NCBI GenBank assembly: GCA_016934395.1
Contig: JAFGSZ010000083.1
Location: 1 to 51,129 of the forward strand
Direction: 5' to 3'
Length of the DNA: 51,129 nucleotides
From: Bacteroidales bacterium
GTDB taxonomy: Bacteria; Bacteroidota; Bacteroidia; Bacteroidales; UBA10428
Of the stretch, positions 25,962 to 33,557 are shown one piece after another. The position numbers were made by a program, and so were the translations under genes. The notes under the pieces were generated by a model. That model ran no database searches. It was not told the origin of the DNA and worked only from the letters and a program-made list of their open reading frames with translations. How positions within the stretch are numbered: position 1 is the stretch's first letter; each line of letters begins with the position of its first letter.

Positions 25962-27365
25962 CTATACTCCCCTTGTTGGATGCGGTTTTAAATCCGTAAG
26001 TTCATCAATTTTCACCGGCCGTTTTTCTTCAATACTTTTCCGGGCGGCAACACCAATCAGTATGGCCATGGCCCCGTCGCGGATACCGGCGGCATGCCTT
26101 AACGGATCGGGTGCGTTCGGGTCTTTAAAAATACGGTCGTGTAAACGTACATCGCCACCACCATGGCCTTCCAGGCTTTTTGGGACCTTCATTAGTTCAA
26201 TATCGCCGAAATTTTTGCTCACATAAATTTCTTCGTAATTCAATGCTTCTTCATTTTCTTTCTGGGTCATTTCCAGTTTGTGAAGATCAGCCTGATTTTG
26301 TATATCTTCCATGCGCCAGGGAATCCCGTCCCAGGCATCAATACGGCCGTTCATTCCGTTAAAGGCAATACGCATACCTTCGTAAGGTGAGTAGGTAGTG
26401 AGCGAATAACTTACCTGTACGTTATTGGCATATTTGATTTGCACTGTCATTTTATCGTAAATATCAATTTCGTTTCGCCACAGGCAATTATCCCTGATAT
26501 ACCCATCGTGTTGCTCATTGTTCACATACAGTTTGGTTAAAAAATTATCTTCGGTAATGTCCCAGTAAAATTTACACTGACTTTTAAATTCACATCCACG
26601 GCATTTTTGTCCGCGAAAGCTGTTGTTTTTGCCGTAGTGTTCAAGATTTCCATAAGCGTTCACTTCCACAGGGTCGGAATCGATCCACCAGTTTAACAAG
26701 TCGAAATGATGACTGGCTTTATGCACCAGCAAAGTTCCGCTTTTATTACGCAAGCCATGCCAGCGGCGAAAATACGAAGCGCCATGATAGGTATTCAGGT
26801 ACCAGTGAAAATCAACGGAGGTAATCCTGCCCACTTTGTTGTCAGCAATTAATTCTCTAAGTTTTGTGTAATGAGGATTGTAGCGGTAATTAAATCCCAC
26901 CATTACTTTTTTTCCGGATTTTTTCTCTGCATCCAAAATTTTCTGACATTTTACCTCATCGGTGGTCAGGGGTTTTTCGGTCAGTACATCAGCCCCGTAT
27001 TCCAATCCTTTAATAATAAACTCATGATGAGTGGCATCTACAGTGGTAACAATCAGCATTTCGGGTTTGGCAGTTCTCATCATCTCATCAAAATCAGTAA
27101 AGGTGGGACAAGGAGTACCGATGTATTCTTTTCCGAAAGCCAGCCTTCCCGGATTTATATCGCAAAGGCCCACAAATTCAACAGTATCGCCATAGCGTTC
27201 AAGAACAGATTTTCCCCAGAAGGTAATTCCCCGGATGCCGGTACCAACTAGGACAATCCGTTTTTTTTGAAAGCTAAAAGGAGAGCCAAAAGACGAAGCC
27301 GGATGAATCAACATGCTTCCTGCCATGGCTGCACCTGATGTTCTGATAAAATGTCTACGTTGCAT
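25962..27365 (-). CDS. Tat-exported Gfo/Idh/MocA-family oxidoreductase
   Basis: The 467-residue protein begins with a twin-arginine signal (QRRHFIRTSGAAMAGSMLI). An NAD-binding Rossmann domain follows, with LVGTGIRGI and the signature TEKPLTT (near residue 130). The C-terminal dehydrogenase domain carries a Cys cluster CRGCEFKSQC (about residues 245-254) found in some family members, likely a metal site. Such proteins in Bacteroidota act on sugars, including glycan substrates. Its neighbours, sorbosone-dehydrogenase-like and cytochrome c lipoproteins, suggest periplasmic sugar metabolism. Confidence 0.9.
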   Translation of the reverse strand: MQRRHFIRTSGAAMAGSMLIHPASSFGSPFSFQKKRIVLVGTGIRGITFWGKSVLERYGDTVEFVGLCDINPGRLAFGKEYIGTPCPTFTDFDEMMRTAKPEMLIVTTVDATHHEFIIKGLEYGADVLTEKPLTTDEVKCQKILDAEKKSGKKVMVGFNYRYNPHYTKLRELIADNKVGRITSVDFHWYLNTYHGASYFRRWHGLRNKSGTLLVHKASHHFDLLNWWIDSDPVEVNAYGNLEHYGKNNSFRGQKCRGCEFKSQCKFYWDITEDNFLTKLYVNNEQHDGYIRDNCLWRNEIDIYDKMTVQIKYANNVQVSYSLTTYSPYEGMRIAFNGMNGRIDAWDGIPWRMEDIQNQADLHKLEMTQKENEEALNYEEIYVSKNFGDIELMKVPKSLEGHGGGDVRLHDRIFKDPNAPDPLRHAAGIRDGAMAILIGVAARKSIEEKRPVKIDELTDLKPHPTRGV

Positions 27366-27534
27366 AATTAGGGTTTCTTTTGATTAATATTGTTTGGGAT
27401 ATAAATTTAATAAATAAATGCAAATTGATATACTTAAGCACTATATTGAAGATTTTAATTTTGGTAAAAAAAAGAGTACATTAAACTTTCAATACATCTG
27501 TTTGTTATGTATTCCAAACCAATATTTTATACTT

Positions 27535-27939
27535 ATGGACCTATCAGCATTAAATTATCCGGCAATTATTGTGGCAGCCCTATCTTGTTTTATTATTGGC
27601 GGCTTATGGTATTCAAGCATTTTATTCGGCAATGCCTGGATGAAAGAAAACGGATTTACCAAAGACAAAACCCGGCAGGGCAATATGTTGAAAATATTCC
27701 TGGGATCTTTTATGCTGTCTTTAATAATAGCGTTTAATCTGGCAGCTTTTATAGGTACTGAGGGCACTCTTATGTTTGGTCTTTTTGCCGGATTTGCAGC
27801 CGGAGCCGGATGGGTTGCCACTGCTTTCGGAATTGTATTTTTGTTTGAACAAAAAACATTCAGATTATTTTTAATTCATGCCGGTTATCTTATAGTTACA
27901 TTTACCATAATGGGCGGAATATTAGGAGCCTGGCATTAA
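27535..27939 (+). CDS. DUF1761-family membrane protein
   Basis: The 134-residue protein begins at MDLSALNYPAIIVAALSCFIIGGLWYS, which is the usual DUF1761 N-terminus; an in-frame extension back to 27418 lacks family-like sequence. Four hydrophobic helices are predicted, with the conserved GGLWYSSILFGNAWM and a Gly/Ala-rich helix around residues 75-98. The function is unknown. Its stop lies only 3 bp from the stop of the convergent GPP34 gene. Confidence 0.82.
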   Translation: MDLSALNYPAIIVAALSCFIIGGLWYSSILFGNAWMKENGFTKDKTRQGNMLKIFLGSFMLSLIIAFNLAAFIGTEGTLMFGLFAGFAAGAGWVATAFGIVFLFEQKTFRLFLIHAGYLIVTFTIMGGILGAWH

Positions 27940-27942
27940 AAT

Positions 27943-28599
27943 TTATCCTGCAGCAGCAGCATGTGCTGCTCTGTTCGCTGCAATCAGTGCGTTCACTACC
28001 CGGGTAATCTCTTTTGTGAGCGGGTTGTCTTTTATAAGTTCTTTCACCTTTTGTCTGGCAATATTTCTTTGTTGCCTTTCGGCAAAAATATTTCTTAATA
28101 TACCCAAATCCAACAAACTAATCATATATAAGTGTTCCCGGTTGAGTACTGTTCCACTAATAAACCAGGACATAATATCTTCAACAATTTTATCCCGTGT
28201 ACCGGGATGTAAAATCGTATACTTTTTATAAGGAATAATTCTAAGGAAATAATGTTTTTTAATGCTTATAACTGATTTTCTGGAAAGATCTAGCAAAACC
28301 TGTTTTTTATAAATGCGTGCACGCCTTGAAATCCTGGACACCCAATACCTCACTCTTCGGATTCTGTTTGATTGAATGAAGAGTGTCAGGATTTCATATA
28401 ACATTTTATCATGCGGTCGTTTCCTTACAGCAACTTGTATTTTATTATCATCAACAAGTTTCAAATAATCCTGCAGGAATAATTCATAAAGTATGGCTCC
28501 GGCGAATGTAAGATTAAACATTGTCGGATTGTTTATAAACCGGTCCTTCTTTGGATGAATAGATAACAATATGTATTTTTCAAGAAAGGAATTCTCCAT
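27943..28599 (-). CDS. GPP34 (GOLPH3/Vps74)-family protein
   Basis: The 218-residue protein has an all-helical GPP34 pattern. The N-terminal SFLEKYILLSIHPKKDRF and the segment NLTFAGAILYELFLQDYLKL match the family, and a C-terminal helical part ends in an Ala-rich tail (AANRAAHAAAAG). In eukaryotes the family binds phosphatidylinositol-4-phosphate at membranes; the bacterial role is unknown. I start at the ATG ending at 28599; a TTG just before adds one residue. It is the last gene of an SPFH-Arc-GPP34 operon, 18 bp after the Arc-like gene. Confidence 0.8.
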   Translation of the reverse strand: MENSFLEKYILLSIHPKKDRFINNPTMFNLTFAGAILYELFLQDYLKLVDDNKIQVAVRKRPHDKMLYEILTLFIQSNRIRRVRYWVSRISRRARIYKKQVLLDLSRKSVISIKKHYFLRIIPYKKYTILHPGTRDKIVEDIMSWFISGTVLNREHLYMISLLDLGILRNIFAERQQRNIARQKVKELIKDNPLTKEITRVVNALIAANRAAHAAAAG

Positions 28600-28617
28600 C
28601 AAATTAATTTTTAAAAT

Positions 28618-28773
28618 TTATTCTTTTTTCCATCTGCCTGAGCTCTTTAAGGCCCTGTCAATAATCCATTCGAGCTGGCCGTTGACGCTGCGGAACTCGT
28701 CCGCAGCCCATTTTTCAAGAGCAGCCAATTTCTCAGGGTCAATCCGCAAAACAAATGGTTTTTTTTTGGCCAT
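28618..28773 (-). CDS. Arc-like ribbon-helix-helix DNA-binding protein
   Basis: A 51-codon gene. The protein begins MAKKKPFVLRIDPEKLAAL and contains EKWAADEFRSVNGQLEWII, the ribbon-helix-helix pattern of the Arc family, with a beta strand (FVLRID) that would contact the DNA major groove. It ends KSSGRWKKE. It starts 6 bp after the SPFH gene and is followed by GPP34. Its likely target is unknown; a perfect dyad upstream of the operon is a candidate. Confidence 0.9.
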   Translation of the reverse strand: MAKKKPFVLRIDPEKLAALEKWAADEFRSVNGQLEWIIDRALKSSGRWKKE

Positions 28774-28779
28774 ATTAAA

Positions 28780-29634
28780 TTATTGATGCAACGTTCCTGC
28801 ATTTACTATCGGGGTGGCGTCTTTATCACCGCACAAAACAACCATCAGGTTACTTACCATGGCTGCTTTTTTCTCTTCGTCCATATCAATAATGGATTTC
28901 TCGGAGAGTTGTTCCAGTGCCATTTGAACCATACTAACTGCGCCTTCTACAATTTTAAATCGTGCTGCAACTATAGCTGTTGCTTGTTGCCGACGTAACA
29001 TAGCGCTTGCAATTTCGGAAGCATATGCAATATAATTAATCCGGGCTTCGATTACATGGATTCCTGCCATTTGAAGACGTTCCACAATTTCTTTCTCCAG
29101 TTGTTCGTTTACTTCCTCTCCACCGGCACGCAGGGTAATTTCTGCCTCTTCGTCTTCAAAATTATCATAGGGATAAATTCCGGCGAGTTTACGCAGGGCG
29201 GCATCGCTTTGTACAAAAACAAAATGTTCGTAATCATCCACATCAAAAGCAGCCTTAAAAGTATCCTCTACTTTCCAAACCAGCACCAGCCCGATCATAA
29301 TAGGATTCCCGATTTTATCATTCACTTTTATGGGTTCACTGTCGAAGTTTCGTGCCCGTAACGATATCTTTTTTCTGTTAAAAAAAGGATTCACCCAAAA
29401 AAAGCCGTTTTCTTTTATGGTCCCTCGGTATGCCCCAAAAAGAATCAATACGCAGGATTCATTTGGATTGATTACTACAAGGCCAATGGAAATAAATGCA
29501 AAAAGTACCATGGAAATTACAATTACATAAGGATTCCTCATGAGAATTCCCAGTATAGTAATCCCCAACATTACCAGTAAAATAAAAACAGCCAAATATC
29601 CGGAGGCTGCGGTAAACGATTTTTCAGTTTTCAT
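28780..29634 (-). CDS. SPFH/Band 7 domain membrane protein
   Basis: The 284-residue protein has two N-terminal transmembrane helices (residues 10-55) and then the SPFH domain, including GTIKENGFFWVNPFFNRK, IMIGLVLVWKVEDTFKAAFDVDDYEHFV and the late helical region with VSMVQMALEQLSEKSIIDMDEEKKAAMV. SPFH proteins oligomerise on membranes and organise complexes. It is the first gene of the leftward operon with the Arc-like and GPP34 genes. The function here is unknown. Confidence 0.9.
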   Translation of the reverse strand: MKTEKSFTAASGYLAVFILLVMLGITILGILMRNPYVIVISMVLFAFISIGLVVINPNESCVLILFGAYRGTIKENGFFWVNPFFNRKKISLRARNFDSEPIKVNDKIGNPIMIGLVLVWKVEDTFKAAFDVDDYEHFVFVQSDAALRKLAGIYPYDNFEDEEAEITLRAGGEEVNEQLEKEIVERLQMAGIHVIEARINYIAYASEIASAMLRRQQATAIVAARFKIVEGAVSMVQMALEQLSEKSIIDMDEEKKAAMVSNLMVVLCGDKDATPIVNAGTLHQ

Positions 29635-29650
29635 TGATTTAGAATTTAAA

Positions 29651-29671
29651 ATGATATTAAAATAATATCAT
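29651..29671. promoter_or_regulatory. Perfect 21-bp dyad upstream of the SPFH-Arc-GPP34 operon
   Basis: ATGATATTA and TAATATCAT are separated by AAA and stand 17 bp upstream of the SPFH start codon. The symmetry suits a dimeric or tetrameric ribbon-helix-helix regulator such as the Arc-like protein of the same operon. Confidence 0.4.
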
Positions 29672-29745
29672 AAAGATAATATACTATTTTACTCAAGTCA
29701 AGTATTTGAGCATTTTTTTTATTTTAAGGCGATTTGTTGTTGTTC

Positions 29746-29775
29746 TTGTTTGGAATGTTGTTTTTTATATATTTG
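29746..29775 (+). promoter_or_regulatory. Promoter of the PchB-like/aldolase pair
   Basis: TTG at 29746-29748 is followed after 19 nt by TATATTTG at 29768-29775, a full match to the Bacteroidota -33/-7 arrangement. It rules out translation from upstream in-frame codons around 29750 and fixes the start at 29810. Confidence 0.7.
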
Positions 29776-29809
29776 TATAAATATAAATTACAATAGAATA
29801 TTTATTAAT

Positions 29810-30112
29810 ATGAAATTACCTGGTGATTGTATAACTATTGATGAAGTGAGGATTGAGATAGACCGTATTGATGAAAAAATAATTGAGCTTTTGGGAAAAC
29901 GGTTTTTATATGTAAAAGAAATTGTAAAATTCAAGAATAAAGACAAGGAGAGTATTGTTTCAAAAGACAGAAGGGATGAAGTACTTCAAACCAGAAGAAG
30001 GCTGGCTGAACAGTATGGCCTCGATCCGGATATAATTGAAAAAATGTATAAAGATTTAATAGAATATTTTATAAACCGGCAAATTGAAATTGCCAAAGAA
30101 ACAGGAGAATAG
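29810..30112 (+). CDS. PchB-like isochorismate pyruvate lyase / AroQ-fold chorismate mutase
   Basis: The 100-residue all-helical protein matches the size of Pseudomonas PchB. Its N-terminus (MKLPGDCITIDEVRIEIDRID) aligns with PchB without gaps. The active-site residues Arg14, Arg31 and Lys42 of PchB are all present at the same numbers, and a Gln near position 91 (FINRQIE) replaces Gln90. PchB splits isochorismate to salicylate and pyruvate and has weak chorismate mutase activity. Which reaction dominates cannot be told. The aldolase-like gene starts 23 bp downstream, so the two are very likely one operon. No siderophore genes are nearby. Confidence 0.85.
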   Translation: MKLPGDCITIDEVRIEIDRIDEKIIELLGKRFLYVKEIVKFKNKDKESIVSKDRRDEVLQTRRRLAEQYGLDPDIIEKMYKDLIEYFINRQIEIAKETGE

Positions 30113-30135
30113 TGAAGATTTTTAAATTGTAAAAT

Positions 30136-31083
30136 ATGTATAGAAAAGAGATAAAAGTTTTAGATTGTACAGTTAGAGACGGGGGTTTGATGAATAACTG
30201 GCAATTTTCGGATGAATTTGTAAAAGCTGTTTATGATGCATGTGTAGCATCCGGAGTAGACTATATGGAAGTAGGATATAAGAGCAGCGAAAAGGCATTT
30301 GACAGGAAAGAAGTGGGAGCAATGAAATTTTGTGATGATAAAGATTTGAGAAGAATTTTTGGTGATAATAATACCAATCTGAAATTATCGGCAATGGCCG
30401 ATATCGGAAGGATTGAACCTGATGATATTGCACCAAAATCCGAAAGTCTTCTTGATATGATCCGCGTGGCCTGTTACGTGCATCAGGTGGATAAAGCCGT
30501 TTGGCTTGCCGAACATTGTATGGACAAAGGTTATGAGGTTACTATTAATCTTATGGCTGTTTCTACTGTAATGGAGCGCGACCTGAACGAAGCCCTTGAG
30601 GATGTAAATAAATCAAAAGTTCCGATTTTTTATCTGGTGGATAGTTTTGGGAGCATGTATTGTGAGCAGATAGAACTGCTGGTTAATAAGTACAGGGAAA
30701 GATTACCCGGAAAAACACTTGGAGTGCATATGCACAACAATATGCAGCTAGCTTTCTCGAATACAATAACCGGTATTATAAATAACTGTAATATGCTCGA
30801 TGCAACTCTACTCGGAATTGGACGGGGTGCAGGTAATTGTCCGCTGGAGATATTAATGGCATTTTTGAAAAATCCGAAATATAAATTGCGTCCGATATTT
30901 GATGTTATTCAGAAACAATTGATTCCGCTGCAAAAAGAAATTGACTGGGGGTATCACATTCCTTACCTTATTACAGGGGCGCTAAATCAACATCCAAGAA
31001 GTGCGATGAAATGGATGGACTCAGACAACAAAAATGATTTTGTATCTTTTTTTGAGCAGTTCCTGGATCATGAAGATTTATAA
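30136..31083 (+). CDS. DRE-TIM-type aldolase (HMGL-like/DmpG-related)
   Basis: The 315-residue TIM-barrel protein begins with LDCTVRDGGLMNNWQF, the RD signature of the HMGL/DmpG superfamily. The metal-binding His pair is in GVHMHNNMQLA and a Gly-rich lid follows (GIGRGAGNCPLE). The His that serves as catalytic base in DmpG after RDG is replaced by Leu, and an NNWQF motif stands there instead, so the chemistry likely differs from 4-hydroxy-2-oxovalerate cleavage. Related uncharacterised aldolases occur in other Bacteroidota. Its partner is the upstream PchB-like gene. Confidence 0.85.
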   Translation: MYRKEIKVLDCTVRDGGLMNNWQFSDEFVKAVYDACVASGVDYMEVGYKSSEKAFDRKEVGAMKFCDDKDLRRIFGDNNTNLKLSAMADIGRIEPDDIAPKSESLLDMIRVACYVHQVDKAVWLAEHCMDKGYEVTINLMAVSTVMERDLNEALEDVNKSKVPIFYLVDSFGSMYCEQIELLVNKYRERLPGKTLGVHMHNNMQLAFSNTITGIINNCNMLDATLLGIGRGAGNCPLEILMAFLKNPKYKLRPIFDVIQKQLIPLQKEIDWGYHIPYLITGALNQHPRSAMKWMDSDNKNDFVSFFEQFLDHEDL

Positions 31084-31121
31084 GTTTAAAAAAATCTATT
31101 CTACGCTAACCAACTAATACA

Positions 31122-31166
31122 GAAAACAAGGACAGGAATATAAACTATTCACGAGTCCTTGTTTTC
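31122..31166 (+). terminator. Terminator-like hairpin after the aldolase gene
   Basis: GAAAACAAGGAC (31122-31133) and GTCCTTGTTTTC (31155-31166) are perfect 12-bp complements around a 21-nt loop, placed between the convergent aldolase and HD genes. The stem contains the T-run, so it could end transcription in both directions. Confidence 0.65.
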
Positions 31167-31240
31167 GTTCTTCGATTGGTCGATAAGTTATTGTACAGAT
31201 GATATAAAACGTGATTAGGTTGCGTAAAAAACGCTGTGAA

Positions 31241-31819
31241 TTACAAGTCTCCTTTCAATCCGATTTCTCCGGCTGCTTTTTTCATGCCATTTATAGTTTC
31301 CTGAATTACCCAGTTGAGGTCCTTATCCAACATGGCTGCCCCTTTTTCAATAACTTCACGGTTGGCGCCTGCGGCAAAATTTTTCATTTTCCATTTTTTT
31401 GTTACCGATTTTACGGTAAGATCAAGAATACTTTTTGAGGGGCGCACCAATACACTTGCTGTAATCAATCCGGTAAGTTCGTCGATAGTATAAAGTACTT
31501 TTTCCATAACATGCAAAGGTTCCACATCGTAACAAATACCCCAGGCATGGGATAACACACTGCGAATATAGTCATCCGGCCAATTTTCTTCTTCAAGTAT
31601 TTTTTTTGTCATTGTACAATGCTGATCCGGGTATTGTTCGTAATCAAGATCATGGATTAACCCAATTACACCCCACTTTTCAACATCCTCATTATAAAGC
31701 GCTGCAAAATGACGCATTGCCGCTTCAACGGATAAGGCATGTTTTATAAGACTTTCACTTTTATTATACTTTTTAAGCAAATCTTCTGCGATCTTGCGAT
31801 CAGGAATTTTATCTGTCAT
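31241..31819 (-). CDS. HD-domain (HDIG-type) hydrolase
   Basis: The 192-residue protein has an HD phosphohydrolase core: HALSVEAAMRHFA, then GVIGLIHDLDYEQYPDQH (HD motif about residues 56-57) and VLSHAWGI. The later region includes LYTIDELTGLITASVLVRPS, a pattern frequent in HDIG proteins of Bacteroidota. I place the start at the ATG at 31819; an in-frame GTG at 31843 would add eight residues of unlikely sequence. The substrate is unknown, probably a nucleotide or phosphoester. Confidence 0.88.
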   Translation of the reverse strand: MTDKIPDRKIAEDLLKKYNKSESLIKHALSVEAAMRHFAALYNEDVEKWGVIGLIHDLDYEQYPDQHCTMTKKILEEENWPDDYIRSVLSHAWGICYDVEPLHVMEKVLYTIDELTGLITASVLVRPSKSILDLTVKSVTKKWKMKNFAAGANREVIEKGAAMLDKDLNWVIQETINGMKKAAGEIGLKGDL

Positions 31820-31980
31820 TTTAAATTGAAATTTGGAATACACCGGTTTTTTCTATTAAATGCAATTTATAAAAAACTTCAACAAAATGAGAAATCAGAA
31901 AATATAGAATGAATTATTTAACCTGATTAATTATGCTTCGTATGAGCTAAAGGTTCATAAACGTTATCGATTAAACTGTA

Positions 31981-32085
31981 TACGATTAAGTTACACTAAC
32001 TTTTTCACAAAAACTAAGTGTATCTAAATCGGGATAACCTGCTTTGACACAGATCAGACTATGAATGGATAAATAGGGCAGGTTA
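31981..32085. repeat. 105-bp intergenic palindromic repeat, copy B
   Basis: Second copy of the element at 16363-16467. Its outer stem is TAACCTGC (32035-32042) with GCAGGTTA (32078-32085), where copy A has TAACTTGC with GCAAGTTA, so the pair changes on both sides and pairing is kept. The first stem has one mismatch here. The right end overlaps the stop codon of the ABC permease gene. Confidence 0.85.
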
Positions 32086-32844
32086 AAACACCCTGCTTCT
32101 GAATAACCTGAAAGTAAGAAACAAAATGATTATATGAAGGACAAGGCTCGAAATGAAACACATAAAAAAATAGGGAATATTGCTAAAGTTCATAACAGAT
32201 TCATAAGTCCAGTATAACGGAATAATCCCCAACAGGTATCTCCATCCTGAATCTATAAATATTCCGGCCACCGGCAAGGCAACAATAAAACTCAATCCTT
32301 TAAAAAGAGTGGCTCCCTCTATTTTATTCCTTGCAAAAGAAAGCACTACTAAAGCAACAAAAGGCGCCAGTAAAGAATATAACATCGATAGTAAAATGGC
32401 CTGCCAGATTGGAATATGGATAATTCCCGAAAAGAGGATTAACACGAGCGAAAACAAAAATGCAAAAACCGTTATAAAAGCCGTGCGGTAAAGAATAAAT
32501 AATGCTGGTGATACAGGCATCACTTTAAAAACTGCCAGAACATTTTCATCCCGTTCATCCATCATTACAAAAGATATAAGGTACGCAGGGAATGTGGCTG
32601 TAATTGCACAAAATACTCCCACTATTATTAAATAATAATCAGTTAATACAGGTAAAAAGGTAGTAATATAGGGAACCAAATATCGCAGCAATGCTATAAA
32701 GATTAGCGGAACAAAAAACATAAATCCCAATGATCTGTCTCGGAAAATGTTTTTCAGATCGTTTTTTAATAATACCCTGATCTTATTGATTTTATGCCAA
32801 TACATTGTTTTAATTCCACGTGTAACTATTATTTGTGTTTCCAT
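32083..32844 (-). CDS. ABC exporter permease subunit (second permease)
   Basis: The 253-residue protein has six predicted transmembrane helices and the ABC-2-like pattern: MDERDENVLAVFKVMPVSPALFILYRT and LSMLYSLLAPFVALVVLSFARNKIEG. It starts 5 bp after the other permease gene. The stop codon lies inside the right end of repeat copy B. With the ATPase and the other permease it forms one exporter under a TetR gene. The layout resembles multidrug exporter operons of the Rv2686c-2688c type. Confidence 0.85.
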   Translation of the reverse strand: METQIIVTRGIKTMYWHKINKIRVLLKNDLKNIFRDRSLGFMFFVPLIFIALLRYLVPYITTFLPVLTDYYLIIVGVFCAITATFPAYLISFVMMDERDENVLAVFKVMPVSPALFILYRTAFITVFAFLFSLVLILFSGIIHIPIWQAILLSMLYSLLAPFVALVVLSFARNKIEGATLFKGLSFIVALPVAGIFIDSGWRYLLGIIPLYWTYESVMNFSNIPYFFMCFISSLVLHIIILFLTFRLFRSRVF

Positions 32845-32849
32845 ATTTC

Positions 32850-33557
32850 TTAATTTTTTGGCAGAGATTTTCTTACAATATATTTTAGAAAGTGGCTTTC
32901 AGCTAATAGATAACTTATATATACCCAAAGTACAAGATAAATTGAAGAATACATAAGTTGTCCTAAATTTGCGGGATTAAATGCTGCATCTAATAGTATC
33001 AGTGTGGCCTGTGTGGGTATTATATACATGAGAAACGTATTGGTAATATTAAAATAATTCAATAGGGGTAAAGCTGCCGGAGCTAAAAACAGGGGTATAA
33101 TAATAATATACTGGTTGAAGGATTTTACTTTTGAAACTCCGATAAAACCAATAAATGAGAAGGAAAGTGAGGTTAAAAATAAAGAATAAATCAGATATAG
33201 ATAATTAAACTTCCAGCCGTAACCAGCAATGGCAATTATTAAACCATAAACAGTTGCCATAAGACTCAATGAGATTGCCTTTGACCACAAATATTGCCAG
33301 GGTTTTAGCGGTGATACTACTACCGCCTGCAGTGTGTTCGCATCTTTTTCAAACAAAACCATAGCTCCTATAAATATAAATCCGAGCATTACCGGATCGG
33401 AAAATTCGAAATATACCAGCAGGGGAGTGAGGTTATCTCCTGGAATTACATTAAAAATTACTATATAAAGCACAGAAACTACTGTGGCCACGGTAAGAAT
33501 GTGATACCGGGCAATAAATAAAAAATCCCAGGTTATTGTGGTCAATAACTTCCTCAT
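32850..33557 (-). CDS. ABC exporter permease subunit (first permease)
   Basis: The 235-residue protein has an ABC-2-type membrane domain with six helices. A characteristic cytoplasmic segment, FEKDANTLQAVVVSPLKPWQYLWSKAI, follows the second helix. Its start overlaps the ATPase gene by 4 bp. The two permeases differ in sequence and probably pair as a heterodimer. The substrate is unknown. Confidence 0.85.
   Translation of the reverse strand: MRKLLTTITWDFLFIARYHILTVATVVSVLYIVIFNVIPGDNLTPLLVYFEFSDPVMLGFIFIGAMVLFEKDANTLQAVVVSPLKPWQYLWSKAISLSLMATVYGLIIAIAGYGWKFNYLYLIYSLFLTSLSFSFIGFIGVSKVKSFNQYIIIIPLFLAPAALPLLNYFNITNTFLMYIIPTQATLILLDAAFNPANLGQLMYSSIYLVLWVYISYLLAESHFLKYIVRKSLPKN

Noticed and set aside
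26871-27251. 126-codon open frame antisense to the Gfo/Idh/MocA gene
   Set aside because: Shadow of a well-supported gene; no ribosome site or protein family features.
27418-27534. In-frame upstream extension of the DUF1761 gene
   Set aside because: The extension has no family similarity and precedes the usual DUF1761 N-terminus.
27943-28773. Arc-like and GPP34 genes as a toxin-antitoxin pair
   Set aside because: GPP34 proteins are not known toxins and the pair is part of an operon with an SPFH gene.
29750-29809. In-frame upstream extension of the PchB-like gene
   Set aside because: It starts with TTG, lies inside the -33/-7 promoter elements and has no PchB-like sequence.
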